A DNA stretch of 64,000 nucleotides, from positions 16,991,731 through 17,055,730 of the forward strand of contig NC_052671.1 in the NCBI RefSeq assembly GCF_016802725.1, read 5' to 3'. Below the pieces are notes generated by a model. That model had not been told where the DNA came from. It did no database searches and saw nothing but the letters and a program-made list of their open reading frames with translations. This DNA comes from Solenopsis invicta. Its lineage: Eukaryota; Arthropoda; Insecta; Hymenoptera; Formicidae. The position numbers and the translations under genes are program-made. Shown in pieces: positions 9,956 through 19,854 of this stretch (position 1 is the stretch's first letter; the number at the start of each line of letters is the position of its first letter).

Positions 9956-10798
9956 ATGTCGGACACGGAACAACCAGACGGCCCCTCAGGCAACCCTCAG
10001 GTTAGCACTTACCGTGTACCTAAAATTCCGCCCTTTTGGCGCAATAACCCGGAGACTTGGTTTATGCAAGTAGAAGCAACATTTCGAATTTCGAATTGCA
10101 AAACCGATCGTACCAAGGCAGATTATCTCATCAGTGCATTAGACAGCGAGATCGTGGATCAAATCGGAGATTTAATTTCCGAAAACCCTCCTTCTACGGG
10201 TTATTACCAGTCACTCAAAGACAGAATTTTATCAATATTTTCGGTTTCACCTGAAGCACGTTTGCGACAATTACTAAAAGGCCAGACACTCGGTGACCGA
10301 AAACCCTCGCAATTATTAAATCACATGCGAACATTGAACAGTAATCAATGCAACGCAACAGTTTTAAAATCTCTTTTCCTTGAACAATTGCCTGAGTCAC
10401 AGCGAGCTATTTTAGTAGCCATGAACGAACCGGATCTCCAGAAAGTCGCCGAAATCGCGGACAAAATCGCCGATATAAGCAGCCCCGAAGTGGCAATAGC
10501 TCCCATACGCGCTAGTTCTAGTACAACCAAAACGCGTCACGGTGATACAAACCCTCAGTCGAACGTTGACAAACAAATGGCAGAAATTATTAAACGCCTT
10601 ACGTCCTTAGAAAATAAGATAGCGAAGCTAAAGCTAAGACGTTCTATTTCGCGATCCCGCTCTAAATCCAAACAACGTGACTCGCAAGATCCTGACGCTA
10701 AGTCAGGTTACTGTTTCATTCATCAGAAATACGGTAAAAAAGCAACCTCTTGTAGGAAACCATGTTCATGGAAAGACGACCAAAAATCGGAAAACTAA
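9956..10798 (+). CDS. Element B Gag
   Basis: 280 residues. The start at 9956 aligns with A's Gag. An N-terminal capsid-like region contains IPPFWRNNPETWFMQVEA and KADYLISALDSEIV. A basic SR-rich stretch (about residues 225-245) is followed by the CsRn1-type zinc finger C-FIH-(X9)-C-RKP-C (about 251-270). The stop comes nine codons after the finger and overlaps pol by 37 bases. It forms the particle that packages element RNA. Confidence 0.93.
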   Translation: MSDTEQPDGPSGNPQVSTYRVPKIPPFWRNNPETWFMQVEATFRISNCKTDRTKADYLISALDSEIVDQIGDLISENPPSTGYYQSLKDRILSIFSVSPEARLRQLLKGQTLGDRKPSQLLNHMRTLNSNQCNATVLKSLFLEQLPESQRAILVAMNEPDLQKVAEIADKIADISSPEVAIAPIRASSSTTKTRHGDTNPQSNVDKQMAEIIKRLTSLENKIAKLKLRRSISRSRSKSKQRDSQDPDAKSGYCFIHQKYGKKATSCRKPCSWKDDQKSEN

Positions 10799-13700
10799 AT
10801 TCACCTTCTCGGTTAGAGGCGGCCGACCAAGGTGGATTCTCGCATAATCGCCTCCATATTCGCGATCGAAAAACCGGTCATCGTTTCCTCGTCGACACAG
10901 GCGCAGAAATTTCAGTTTTAGCCGCCTCCACAGCGCAAAAAAAGACTCCTTCAGAGCTCAAATTATTTGCTGCTAACAATACACGCATCGACACGTTCGG
11001 CGAGCGACGCCTCACGCTAGACCTTGGACTTCGTCGGGCGATTTCATGGAATTTTTGTTTAGCTGCCGTTCCGTGTTCAATCATCGGTGCAGATCTCTTA
11101 AAATATTATAAGTTAGATGTTAGTCTCAGTAAGCGGCGCCTTACGGATAGCACTACCAAATTGTTTGTCACAGGAAGTATTAATACTGTTCCGAACTTAC
11201 GTCTCTCTACGGTAGATCATTCAAATGATTTTGCCAATATTCTCACCGAATTCCGGGAAATCACAGGCGTTCCTCAAGAGGCCACCCGAAAAACGAGTGA
11301 TGTCGAGCATCACATTCTTACAAATGGCCCGCCCACCGCAGAGCGTCCCCGACGTCTGGCGCCAGATAAATTAAAGGCTGCCAAAGCGGAATTCAGACGC
11401 CTCATGGAGTTAGGGATTTGTCGTCCTTCGAGCAGCCCTTGGGCCAGTCCCATCCACTTAGTTCGTAAAAAATCAGGCGAATGGCGCGTATGTGGCGATT
11501 ATCGTCGTCTTAACGCCATGACAATCCCAGACAAGTATCCAGTGCCTCACCTGCACGATTTTTCCACGAATCTCCAGGGAAAAAAGATTTTTTCTTCACT
11601 CGATCTCTTACGAGCATACCACCAAATTCCCGTCGCAGAAAATGACATACCAAAGACTGCAGTCATCACTCCCTTCGGCCTATTCGAATATGTTTCAATG
11701 ACTTTCGGCCTCAGAAACGCTGCTCAGACGTTCCAACGATACATGCATCGCGCACTCAAAGATCTCGATTTTGTCTTCATATATATAGATGACATTCTTA
11801 TCGCTTCCTCTTCAATAGAAGAGCATAAGGAACATCTTCGTACAGTATTCCGTAGACTACGAGAATTCGGATTGTTTATTAACCCAGCTAAGTGCGTTTT
11901 CGGCGTAGAGGAAATAACCTTCTTAGGCCATCTTATTAACTCTCAAGGTTTCAAACCTACTTCAGAAAAAGTTGCTGCCATTCAAAATTTTCCTAAGCCA
12001 AGCACAGTTGTCGAACTTCGACGGTTTCTAGGTACCCTAAATTTTTATAGACGCAGTCTCCCGCATGCTGCGAGCGTACAAGCTCCACTTCACGTCTACT
12101 TGCAGGATTCACGCAAAAATGATAAGAGAGAGATAGCATGGACAATGGAAGCGGAAACCGCGTTTGTCAAGGCCAAGCAAGACCTGGCAAATGCGGCTTT
12201 ATTAGCTCACCCGTCCGAGACCGCGGAAACGCGCATAGTCACAGACGCTTCCGACATCGCAATGGGAGCAGTTTTAGAACAGAGATTATCCAGTTCATGG
12301 AAACCTCTTGCCTTTTTTTCGCGTAAATTTACCTCAACTCAATGCAAATATAGCGCGTATGATCGCGAATTAACAGCAATTTACGAAGCGATCAAGTTTT
12401 TCAGACACTTTCTGGAAGGTCGTTCGTTCAAGGTTTTTACCGACCACAAACCACTAATCTATGCGTTCAAACAGCATTCGGATAAAGCCTCTCCTAGGCA
12501 GTTGAGGCAATTATCTTTCATCGCGCAATTCACTACAAATTTTGAATACCTACCTGGCGCGGATAACGTCGTAGCAGACAATCTATCGCGTATATCAGCC
12601 TTGCAACTACCCGTGGACATTGAGTTAGTTGAACTAGCCGAGCAACAGTCGTCAGACGACGAACTAAAACACTTACTTAACTCAAAAGAGTGCTCACTTA
12701 AATTTAAAAAATTTCTTTGGGGAACCCCCCATACAGAACTATATTGCGAAATGTCAGGTGAATCCATACGCCCATATATACCAAAGCCACTAAGGAAACG
12801 AGTTTTTGATTTGTTCCACGGTCCCGCTCATCCCAGCGCTAAGGTCACGGATCAAATAATCCGTCAAAGATATATTTGGCCTAATCTTCATCGCGATGTA
12901 GCCGAATGGGCGCGAGCATGTACGGACTCCCAACAATGTAAAGTCACACGACATATTAAGCGAACTCCCGCCCATTTTACCTCCCCTGACGCGCGCTTCG
13001 AACATGTCCATATGGACATCATAGGTCCTTTACCTTTATGTCAAGGCTACCGATATTGTTTAACGCTTATTGACCGTTTTTCGCGCTGGCCGGAAGCCAT
13101 TCCACTACGTGACACATCAGCCCGAACAATCGCTCAAGCGTTTTATGACAATTGGATCGCACGATTTGGCGCACCACGAATTCTCACAACGGACCAGGGC
13201 GCACAGTTTGAATCGCAACTTTTTTCTGCCCTTCTATCCCTTGTGGGCTGCAAGCGAATCCGTACAACAGCGTACCATCCGGCCGCAAACGGTCTTATAG
13301 AAAGATGGCACCGCACCTTGAAAGCAGCCATTATGTGCCACGATACTCCGGATTGGGTTAGCGTACTGTCATCTGTCCTATTAGGCTTACGCACACATGT
13401 ACGTTTAGACACCGGCGCCTCTCCTGCAGAATTCATCTATGGCACAACCTTGCGCGTGCCAGGCGAATTCTTTTTGCAACAAGATGTTACTCCAGACCCG
13501 CAGATCTTCCTAGAAGATTTCCGCGAGTACATGCGCCAAATTAAACCCATTCCCGCAGCACATCATATCAAAAAAAGACGTCCATTTTGCTTTAAAGACT
13601 TGTTTTCGTGTTCCCACGTATTCCTCCGTTGCGACGCGGTCAAAAAACCCCTCGAACGGCCATATACAGGACCTTATAAAGTCTTACAACGAGATTCTGA

Positions 13701-13902
13701 TCAAGTCTTTACGCTTGAAATAAACGGTAGGTCCCAGAGCGTAGCCGTCGAAAGGCTTAAACCTGCTCACTTCATTAACGATAAGACGACGGATGTTCTC
13801 GTCATGGCGGACACCTCGCAAACAACTGAATCATGTAAAACAATGCCGAAAACTTATCCCAGCGCACGTCCGAAGAAACACGTAACTCTTAAATTAACAT
13901 AA
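10762..13902 (+). CDS. Element B Pol polyprotein (PR-RT-RNase H-IN)
   Basis: 1,046 codons without interruption, in the -1 frame relative to gag. Domains in order: protease (LVDTGAEIS, about 42), reverse transcriptase (CGDYRRLNAM about 245; YIDD about 343), RNase H (TDASD about 494; YDREL about 533), integrase finger (HPSAKV...H...C-TDS), catalytic core (MDIIGPLP about 752, TTDQGAQF about 811, NGLIERWHR about 848) and a GPF/Y module (ERPYTGPYK about 966). The second Cys of the HHCC finger is Ser (CTDSQQC), with a spare Cys three residues on. The pol frame is open only from 10756, so the gag-pol junction lies in 10756-10798. No canonical slippery heptamer in the right phase was found. The 10762 ATG may only mark the open frame. 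Confidence 0.95.
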   Translation: MFMERRPKIGKLNSPSRLEAADQGGFSHNRLHIRDRKTGHRFLVDTGAEISVLAASTAQKKTPSELKLFAANNTRIDTFGERRLTLDLGLRRAISWNFCLAAVPCSIIGADLLKYYKLDVSLSKRRLTDSTTKLFVTGSINTVPNLRLSTVDHSNDFANILTEFREITGVPQEATRKTSDVEHHILTNGPPTAERPRRLAPDKLKAAKAEFRRLMELGICRPSSSPWASPIHLVRKKSGEWRVCGDYRRLNAMTIPDKYPVPHLHDFSTNLQGKKIFSSLDLLRAYHQIPVAENDIPKTAVITPFGLFEYVSMTFGLRNAAQTFQRYMHRALKDLDFVFIYIDDILIASSSIEEHKEHLRTVFRRLREFGLFINPAKCVFGVEEITFLGHLINSQGFKPTSEKVAAIQNFPKPSTVVELRRFLGTLNFYRRSLPHAASVQAPLHVYLQDSRKNDKREIAWTMEAETAFVKAKQDLANAALLAHPSETAETRIVTDASDIAMGAVLEQRLSSSWKPLAFFSRKFTSTQCKYSAYDRELTAIYEAIKFFRHFLEGRSFKVFTDHKPLIYAFKQHSDKASPRQLRQLSFIAQFTTNFEYLPGADNVVADNLSRISALQLPVDIELVELAEQQSSDDELKHLLNSKECSLKFKKFLWGTPHTELYCEMSGESIRPYIPKPLRKRVFDLFHGPAHPSAKVTDQIIRQRYIWPNLHRDVAEWARACTDSQQCKVTRHIKRTPAHFTSPDARFEHVHMDIIGPLPLCQGYRYCLTLIDRFSRWPEAIPLRDTSARTIAQAFYDNWIARFGAPRILTTDQGAQFESQLFSALLSLVGCKRIRTTAYHPAANGLIERWHRTLKAAIMCHDTPDWVSVLSSVLLGLRTHVRLDTGASPAEFIYGTTLRVPGEFFLQQDVTPDPQIFLEDFREYMRQIKPIPAAHHIKKRRPFCFKDLFSCSHVFLRCDAVKKPLERPYTGPYKVLQRDSDQVFTLEINGRSQSVAVERLKPAHFINDKTTDVLVMADTSQTTESCKTMPKTYPSARPKKHVTLKLT

Positions 13903-14060
13903 GTATTTTTATTTCATTTTCATGATACGTCAATAGCGTTATAAGCGCGCAGACTCTGTAAATGCGTTAATTTAGACTTAGCTATTAAGAACTATGTACC
14001 CAAGTACTACACATGTTAAACAACATATTTTCTCTTTTATTTTATATACGTTTACACTCA
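13903..14060 (+). other. Element B 3' untranslated spacer
   Basis: 158 bp between the pol stop and the polypurine tract. No open frame or structure of note. Confidence 0.6.
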
Positions 14061-14071
14061 GGGGGGAGTAC
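14061..14071 (+). other. Element B polypurine tract
   Basis: GGGGGGAGTAC directly before the 3' LTR; the plus-strand primer for reverse transcription. Confidence 0.85.
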
Positions 14072-14328
14072 TGTAGGCTCCGGCTGATAATGTACCGTCC
14101 GGTATTACCGACTGATATAACGAAAGGCAAGTTAGTTACGTTTAGTAACTCACGAGGTCAAGGCGTGCTTCTTCAACAGACTCACTTGTGGCTCGACCCT
14201 GGTTGTAACAAGTTCAAAAATACACTCGTCGTTAATTACAATTATTCTCGTGTGCTAATTACTACCTCCTCTAATCCTGAACACTGTGGGCATTCAGAGA
14301 GGAGAAGACGGCTGCATTTGAGCCCACA
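14072..14328 (+). repeat. Element B 3' LTR
   Basis: 257 bp, same as the 5' LTR. GTCC follows directly. Confidence 0.95.
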
Positions 14329-14332
14329 GTCC

Positions 14333-14863
14333 GACTTGAACACTGCCATCTGTCACAATGCAGGGCAACTAATTTTCTCTTTCTTCTGCTGCGATCAGCT
14401 GAGATATACCGGCATCGGACCGGACATATGCTCACAAATTTTTGCAGACAAAAATCTTTTTTTTTAGACTTCTAAGCCAAATTTTGAAAAATCTACGTTG
14501 TTCCGGCATCTAATTTGGAACTCATAGTACACTCACTTTATACGAAAAGACCGTTAAATATTTATATGAAGCGAATATTTGGCATCCGTTGACACTCTAG
14601 ATTACAGAGCCAGTTAAGATTAGATAAAAAAGATATAAATTCAACGTTTTCGGCATAAAGTGACTTACTATGAGGTCCATTAATGTCTATACTTTCATTG
14701 ACGAGAAGGATTTTGAAATCTGTAAATGCAATTACAAGAATTCTGTCTGCAAAAATTAATCGTGTTTAGTCGGTAAAAAAGGACCATATTAAGCATCCCC
14801 TTAATCCCAATTAGAACTAAAGTTATGAAAATTCATTTTTCGACGCTAAACCTTTTATTAATA
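14333..14863. other. Gene-free stretch with short inverted repeats
   Basis: No coding signal. ATTTTTGCAGAC near 14438 recurs inverted near 14744 (GTCTGCAAAAATTAATCGTG against CACAAATTTTTGCAGAC). The pair could bound a ~330-bp MITE (14433-14763). No duplication was confirmed. Confidence 0.35.
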
Positions 14864-15970
14864 TGTAACGCTAATGATTTTTGGTTGGTTTGGTGAGGAT
14901 CAGGATACGGTTGCGAATAGGCTCGCCGGATTGGCCGGGTTCGGGAGAATAATCGCAATTTCGGAATTTCAATAGAAAATGAACAGATCTTTATTTAGAA
15001 CTTAATTACTACATAGAGAGATCGTTGGTCGATCATAAAGCCTCGTAACAAGTGGACTCGGCCGTAGAGGGAACGTGATTGACTCCCGGAAATCGCGGTA
15101 ACCAATCGCCTCGGTTCGAAACGCTAAATCTAGTATCGCATAACAAAGTAAAGTGCCGTTCGGAATAACAAGATGATATCTGCTAAGGAAAAGAAAAGAA
15201 CTCAATAATGATAATAATCTAAACGCGATAAGCGGGATAAACAAGTGATACGGAGTACGCGCGGTTTAAGCGGACACGGCGTCCGGAGTGGTCGAGGAGT
15301 CGCGGAACGCGGAGTCGATCGGACGGTGGCGATTCCGCGCCTCGCCCGAGCCGCCTCGTGCAAGGTGAGGCGAGAATATCGCCAGGGCGCGGATGCCCTG
15401 ACGATGTTCGAGTTTCTATGAGCGAGTCTTCCCTGAGGGAGAGAACGAAGTTGATTGGCCAGGGATACCCAGCCTCCGGACTCGACGAGGGTGCTCGTCG
15501 CGGACGGTGATTCGCCGAGGATGCTGGGCTACGGAGCGCGGCGAGGATGCTCGCCGTGATTGGCTGCGGAACGGGTGTTCGGAATCTCGCGGTTAGCCGA
15601 GGAACCTCGGCTGGTTGGGACGACGAGGATTCTCGTCGAGGGTTCTGAATGAGGCGAGTATTCTCGTTCTCTTAGGAGTCGGAATTGCGGTCGAGGATTC
15701 TCGACCTGTCAGGTTTGGTGGACCGGGAAGATCTGACTCGGTGTTCCCACTGCCGGCTTATATATCCGAACGCACGGTTGGGCGGACCAATCCACGCGCT
15801 TGGTCGGCTGGCCCGGAGTGGGAACGTTGCCGAACGCCACGGTGCGCGTGCTGCCGCGTGATTGCGACGGTAGGTTAGCTCGGTGCGCGCACGTGGTGCT
15901 TGTCGGTGCGATGCTCGGGTGGGCGAAGCGGAGTGGCAGTGCGCGCGAGGTGGAGGGGCGTTTCGTTACA
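14864..15970 (-). repeat. Solo-LTR-like block, minus strand
   Basis: About 1.1 kb, much GC-richer than the surroundings, bounded by inverted TGTAACG...CGTTACA. In minus orientation it has a TATATAAG box (15764-15757) and an AATAAA signal (14995-14990), the promoter-R-polyA order of an LTR. Short GC-rich degenerate repeats on the theme GAGGATNCTCG fill 15290-15720. No internal region is adjacent and no matching target duplication was found. Confidence 0.5.
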
Positions 15971-16432
15971 AATTAGATAAAAGAATTAATGAATAATATA
16001 AAAGTACTTTTTTAATTTTCTATATGCTTATTTGAACAATATAGAGCTCGCAGATTTAAATAAATATTTTAAAACTGTATATAAATAATTTAAAAACCAT
16101 TAATTTAAAAAATTATTGAAATTCATTCATTATAAACAAAATTAATTATTTCTAAAATATTATATAAAATTGTATTATTTAAATCAAGAGGCTCAGTCCC
16201 GTCTCGCGCCTATGTCTCTCTCTTTGTCTCTTCTCTGAATGAACGAGCGAGAGAACCGACTGCCGCCTCTTTTACGCGAATCAGCGAGTTCAAGCATACC
16301 GAGATTATCAGATCTCAGTAACGGCTAAACCGATCAAGTTCTGAGTAGTCTCAATCGATAGCTTGGGGTTGACTTGCATAATAAAAGTGATTGTATTTTT
16401 TCTCTCTGTGCCCTACAAGCGGAGATATCGCA
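15971..16432. other. AT-rich spacer and putative promoter of the transposase-like gene
   Basis: 15971-16185 is AT-rich with no feature. 16186-16432 is more mixed (CTCT-rich, then GATTATCAGATCTCAG) and leads to the first ATG at 16433. No clear TATA box. Confidence 0.35.
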
Positions 16433-16462
16433 ATGCAAATTCTAAGTTTTCGATATTTTGAT
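16433..16462 (+). pseudogene. Transposase-like gene, candidate first exon
   Basis: The ATG in GCAATGC opens 10 codons ending at GAT|GTAAGA. A 65-bp intron ends TTTTAG|AGT, and the phase matches the next exon. The shortness makes this a plausible but unproven start. Confidence 0.45.
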
Positions 16463-16527
16463 GTAAGAGACGTCATTGTCATTGTCGACCTCAGGAATTC
16501 TCCCTTTCACATTTTTGATTATTTTAG

Positions 16528-17142
16528 AGTCCGCCTGCTGCAGTGTCTAGTGTAGCTCCTTCGTCTAGCGGTGTATTGCCTGCTCAGACAGCATCCTGCG
16601 CTTATCTCGCAGCAAGAGAAACTATAGACAATACAGATAATAAAGACGATGTAGATGACCCTGAAATTGATGTAGTCTCTTCATTAGTATCAAGGAAATA
16701 CTCGACACCCGGGCAAGAGGCTGCGGCAAAGAATATCATGGTCTTGGAAAAGCGGTTAAATTCTCTGCTTTTAGCTCGCGACTCATTTCACTCTAGCGAC
16801 ATCAAGGATGAAATTAAAAAAATTAAAAAAGCGCTAGAAGAAGCAAGACAAGATTTGAAAAGAAAGAAGAGTAATACTGCCTATCAAAAAAAGCACCGTG
16901 ATAATAAGAAGGCGAAAATGAACGAAATATGGACGGAATTTCCTGTGGTGAAAGAGAAATTGCACCAGCGAGACAGGATTGGCAGACCCCGAATAGAAGA
17001 GAATCAGCCACTCCTCCTGAAAACTATCATCGACATTGCGATGTTTGGCAGTGCTGCGGATGACCGAAGGCGCTCCGATATAATTCGTAGCATCAAAACT
17101 TTTGATGAACTTCATGAGGAGTTGCTTAAACTAGGTTTTTAG
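16528..17142 (+). pseudogene. Transposase-like gene, second exon (coiled-coil, basic region)
   Basis: Open from the acceptor TTTTAG at 16527. The protein is Ser/Ala-rich, then acidic (DDVDDPEID), then Lys/Glu-rich coiled coil (IKKIKKALEEARQDLKRKK). It ends in a DELHEELLKLGF block just before TAG (17140-17142). A GT donor lies at 17146 after the stop. Confidence 0.65.
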
Positions 17143-17240
17143 CAGGTATATAATATAAACTCTATTCTTAAATGACTTTCTTGAATTTTATTTAAACTAA
17201 AATTAATATTTACAAAAATCTTAATCCTTTTATATTAGAT

Positions 17241-17295
17241 CCGCAACCTATCTACGACTCTTGCCTAAAAACTCACGTACTCTAGAGGGACAGCG
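17241..17295 (+). pseudogene. Transposase-like gene, third exon, left part
   Basis: After the acceptor ATATTAG the frame reads SATYLRLLPKNSRTLEGQR and is then cut by the insertion at 17296. The reading resumes at 18528 with HVKTVPVRL, so the two halves once formed one exon. The 9-bp duplication GGGACAGCG is coding. Confidence 0.7.
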
Positions 17296-18518
17296 CATGG
17301 TGGAAGTATTACATGATGTGTGCAAAATCCGCAAACCACGCCCCTTTTTCGCTTCGGATACCGCTCAGACCCCAGGTGTACCAACTTCGAAAAATTAAAT
17401 GTTTGATAATATCAGGTTACTACAACTGTTATGATTGCATCTTTGTCCCACTCTGCTATATGTTCGTTGTGTCCTTTTCTCTGAAAGAAATTGCAGTTTG
17501 TACCGTTTGTAGTACGCGTGATTTCGAAAGACGTACGTAATTCGAGAGATTTTATGTGAAATTTAGTGAAGATGGTGCGTCGGTGCATTGTAAAATAAAT
17601 AAGAAGCAATACTTAAAAAATGATGAAAGGAGAAAAAATAAAAAAATGAAAAAATTATTTCCGCAACAAAAACATAATTTTTGCAACAAAAAATAAACAT
17701 AGACCAACTTTTGGTGACTTAGTCAACGATTTGCGAAAATTTTTAAAGAAAGACTGATCCTGCTTCCTTTAGAGTGTTATTATCTCAACAAGACTGCATC
17801 GACTTTCGTGGTAGATGAGCAACCTATACAAGTCAAACTTCCACAAAAATTAATCAAAGTTTGTAAAATATCAATTTTACATTTACTCGCGGCATTTTGT
17901 GCAGATCGAGTAAAACGATCGCGGCTTTTCAAGCGAAACGATCTTAAGAATTTTATACATTACTCGCGGCATTTTATGCGGATTGAGTAAAAAAATCGCG
18001 ACTTTTCAAACGGAGCGATCTAGGAAAAGCACTATATATAGTGCAGTTCGCGGCCTTATGGCGGATCGAACTAATTTGGGAGATAATTAACTGAGAATTC
18101 TTTAAAATTAAATTTTTGTATTTGTTTTTTCTTTTTATATATTGAAAGAGACCTTCAAAGATTCATTTTATTGCATTTTATGTAATTTTATTTGAAGCCT
18201 TTCCAGTTTAATTTATGTTAATATATGAACAAACTTCTTCAATTATTGTAAAATATTAAAAAATATTACTTACATGCAAATCACACTCTTCCTTCTGTTC
18301 GAGGCTCTCGTACGATATTCACGTATGCGATAAAAAAAGACCGAGAGGATACAACATGATGTGCGTGCAACGAAGACAACTACATTCAGTTGTAACAACT
18401 TTGTGGAGTTAAATAAGATTGGTACACCTGGGGTCTGAACGGTCAGAAAACAAGCGAGAGGGCAAAGAATTAGAGAGAGATGCTTGCAAACTGCACACAC
18501 CATGTTACTTCCACCATG
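17296..18518. mobile_element. 1,223-bp non-autonomous element with a 9-bp target duplication
   Basis: Flanked by perfect GGGACAGCG repeats (17287-17295, 18519-18527). The ends are inverted: CATGGTGGAAGTA...TACTTCCACCATG with gapped similarity over about 100 bp, including an exact CAGACCCCAGGTGTACCAA match (17371-17389; inverted near 18432). The interior has no long frame but holds a ~80-bp satellite-like repeat. A 9-bp duplication points to a Mutator-like transposase. Confidence 0.88.
17880..18078 (+). repeat. ~80-bp tandem repeat inside the 1.2-kb element
   Basis: Two units sharing TTACTCGCGGCATTTT, GAGTAAA and TTTTCAA..GGA/GAAACGATCT, plus a third partial unit (GTTCGCGGCCTTATGGCGGATCGAACTAA, split here over two halves). 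Each unit is a short dyad (CTCGCGGC...GATCGAG). Confidence 0.6.
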
Positions 18519-18527
18519 GGGACAGCG

Positions 18528-19141
18528 TCATGTGAAAACGGTGCCCGTAAGACTTACTCGCGCACAAACAGACTTGCATCGCAAGTACGTGGATGGCCCT
18601 TTTGCCACGGCCTCCATAAGATATCTCGAATGCCTTGTTTCTCTTCTTGGTCCGTCGCAAGTGTGTTTTATTTCACAGGACGATAAGGCCCGAGTGCCGA
18701 TAGGATTAACAGCAGCAAACAAATAAGCTCCACTATTAATGCATGTCGAGTACCGTGTATCATTACCCGACCATGATTGGGTGGTAGCAGCGAGACACAA
18801 ACTTATACCTTCTGTTTACGCTGGAATATGCATTAGCCCTAAACAAATGGGCTGTCCTAAAGCTGTGGGCTATTCAGGTCCGATTTTTATAGCCATCAGA
18901 AGTGGCAAGCATTCCTCGTCCACAGCATCCACCCACGCATGGGATCTGCACGCACTTCTAAATCTGGAGGCGTTTCATGCATTAGCAAGAACAGAGGAGG
19001 GCAGTGTGAAGCCAGTTTTGATTTTAACTGTAGATGGCGGACCGGATGAGAACCCGCGCTACAGCAAGGTGATTGCCCATGCTATCAGCCATTTAAAAAA
19101 ATATAATTTAGATGCTATATTTGTCGCTACAAACGCACCAG
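18528..19141 (+). pseudogene. Transposase-like gene, catalytic exon with nonsense codon
   Basis: Open from HVKTVPVRL through QDDKARVPIGL to TAA at 18724-18726, then in the same frame APLLMHVEYRV, HKLIPSVYAG, DGGPDENPRY and ATNAPG. CAA to TAA is the simplest explanation of the stop. The donor CCAG|GTAAAA follows. Confidence 0.7.
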
Positions 19142-19232
19142 GTAAAATACAATATTTTGCGAATAAAGTTACTCTTAATTTTTACGACATTCCGAACTTA
19201 CATATTTTATTACTGGTAAAAAATTCTTATAG

Positions 19233-19753
19233 GCAGAAGCGCCTTTAACCGAGTAGAACGTCGCATGGCTCCCTTGACCCATGAACTTGCTGGTCTTATT
19301 TTGCCCCATGACAAATTTGGGACACATCTCAACGTACAAGGGAAGACTGTCGATAAAGAACTGGAACTCAAAAACTTTGAATATGCTGGTCGAGCTCTAG
19401 CAGAGGTATGGAGCAGCCTAACAATCGATGGACATCCAGTGCGCGCACAGTATGTTCCTCCAGGGGAAAAGCTTGATATCCCCGAAGAATGCGATGCTAA
19501 ATGGTACAGCCGTCATGTCCGAGAAAGCCAGTATTTGCTTCAGATTGTGAAGTGTAACTCGCATGATTGTTGTTCCATTACTCGGAGTGGGTTAAAAAGG
19601 GTGCTGTCGGAAGGATTTCTTCCCCCTCCAATTCGAGTGACGCAAACAACGCATGATTTAGTCGTCACCGAGAATGAAACAGATGGAAGTTTCTTAGATT
19701 TGATGACTCGTATCTTTCTCAAACTGAATCCCGATTCAAGAGGTTTTCTGCAG
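19233..19753 (+). pseudogene. Transposase-like gene, exon with the NRVERRM motif
   Basis: A 91-bp intron separates it from the previous exon. The phase joins G + RSAFNRVERRMAPL. Further blocks are LAGLILPHDKFGTHL and YAGRALAEVWSSL. The exon ends GFLQ|GTAGAA. Confidence 0.7.
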
Positions 19754-19854
19754 GTAGAAAATTAATTAAACTATGTACACATATTTCAAAACATAGTACA
19801 AATACATACAGTATGTTTGCACTTGTAATATATTTTTGACGGATTATATTACAG

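Larger units (their letters stand above)
8833..14328 (+). mobile_element. LTR retrotransposon B (Ty3/gypsy, CsRn1-like), apparently intact
   Basis: A 5,496-bp element flanked by GTCC (8829-8832, 14329-14332). The two 257-bp LTRs read as identical. It has a tRNA-Trp primer site, a leader with a 36-bp tandem array, open gag and pol, and a polypurine tract. Identical LTRs imply very recent insertion. There is no env, so it is a retrotransposon and not a retrovirus-like errantivirus. One concern for activity is a Cys-to-Ser change in the integrase zinc finger. Confidence 0.96.

Noticed and set aside
10735..10742. T-AAA-AAA/A-AAA-AAG slippery site for the B gag-pol shift
   Set aside because: The heptamer is in the wrong phase, and pol-frame stops at 10735 and 10753 lie downstream or within it. 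The shift must occur after 10755.
2578..14328. An envelope gene in A or B that would make them errantiviruses
   Set aside because: Pol is followed within about 200 bp by the polypurine tract and LTR in both elements, leaving no room.
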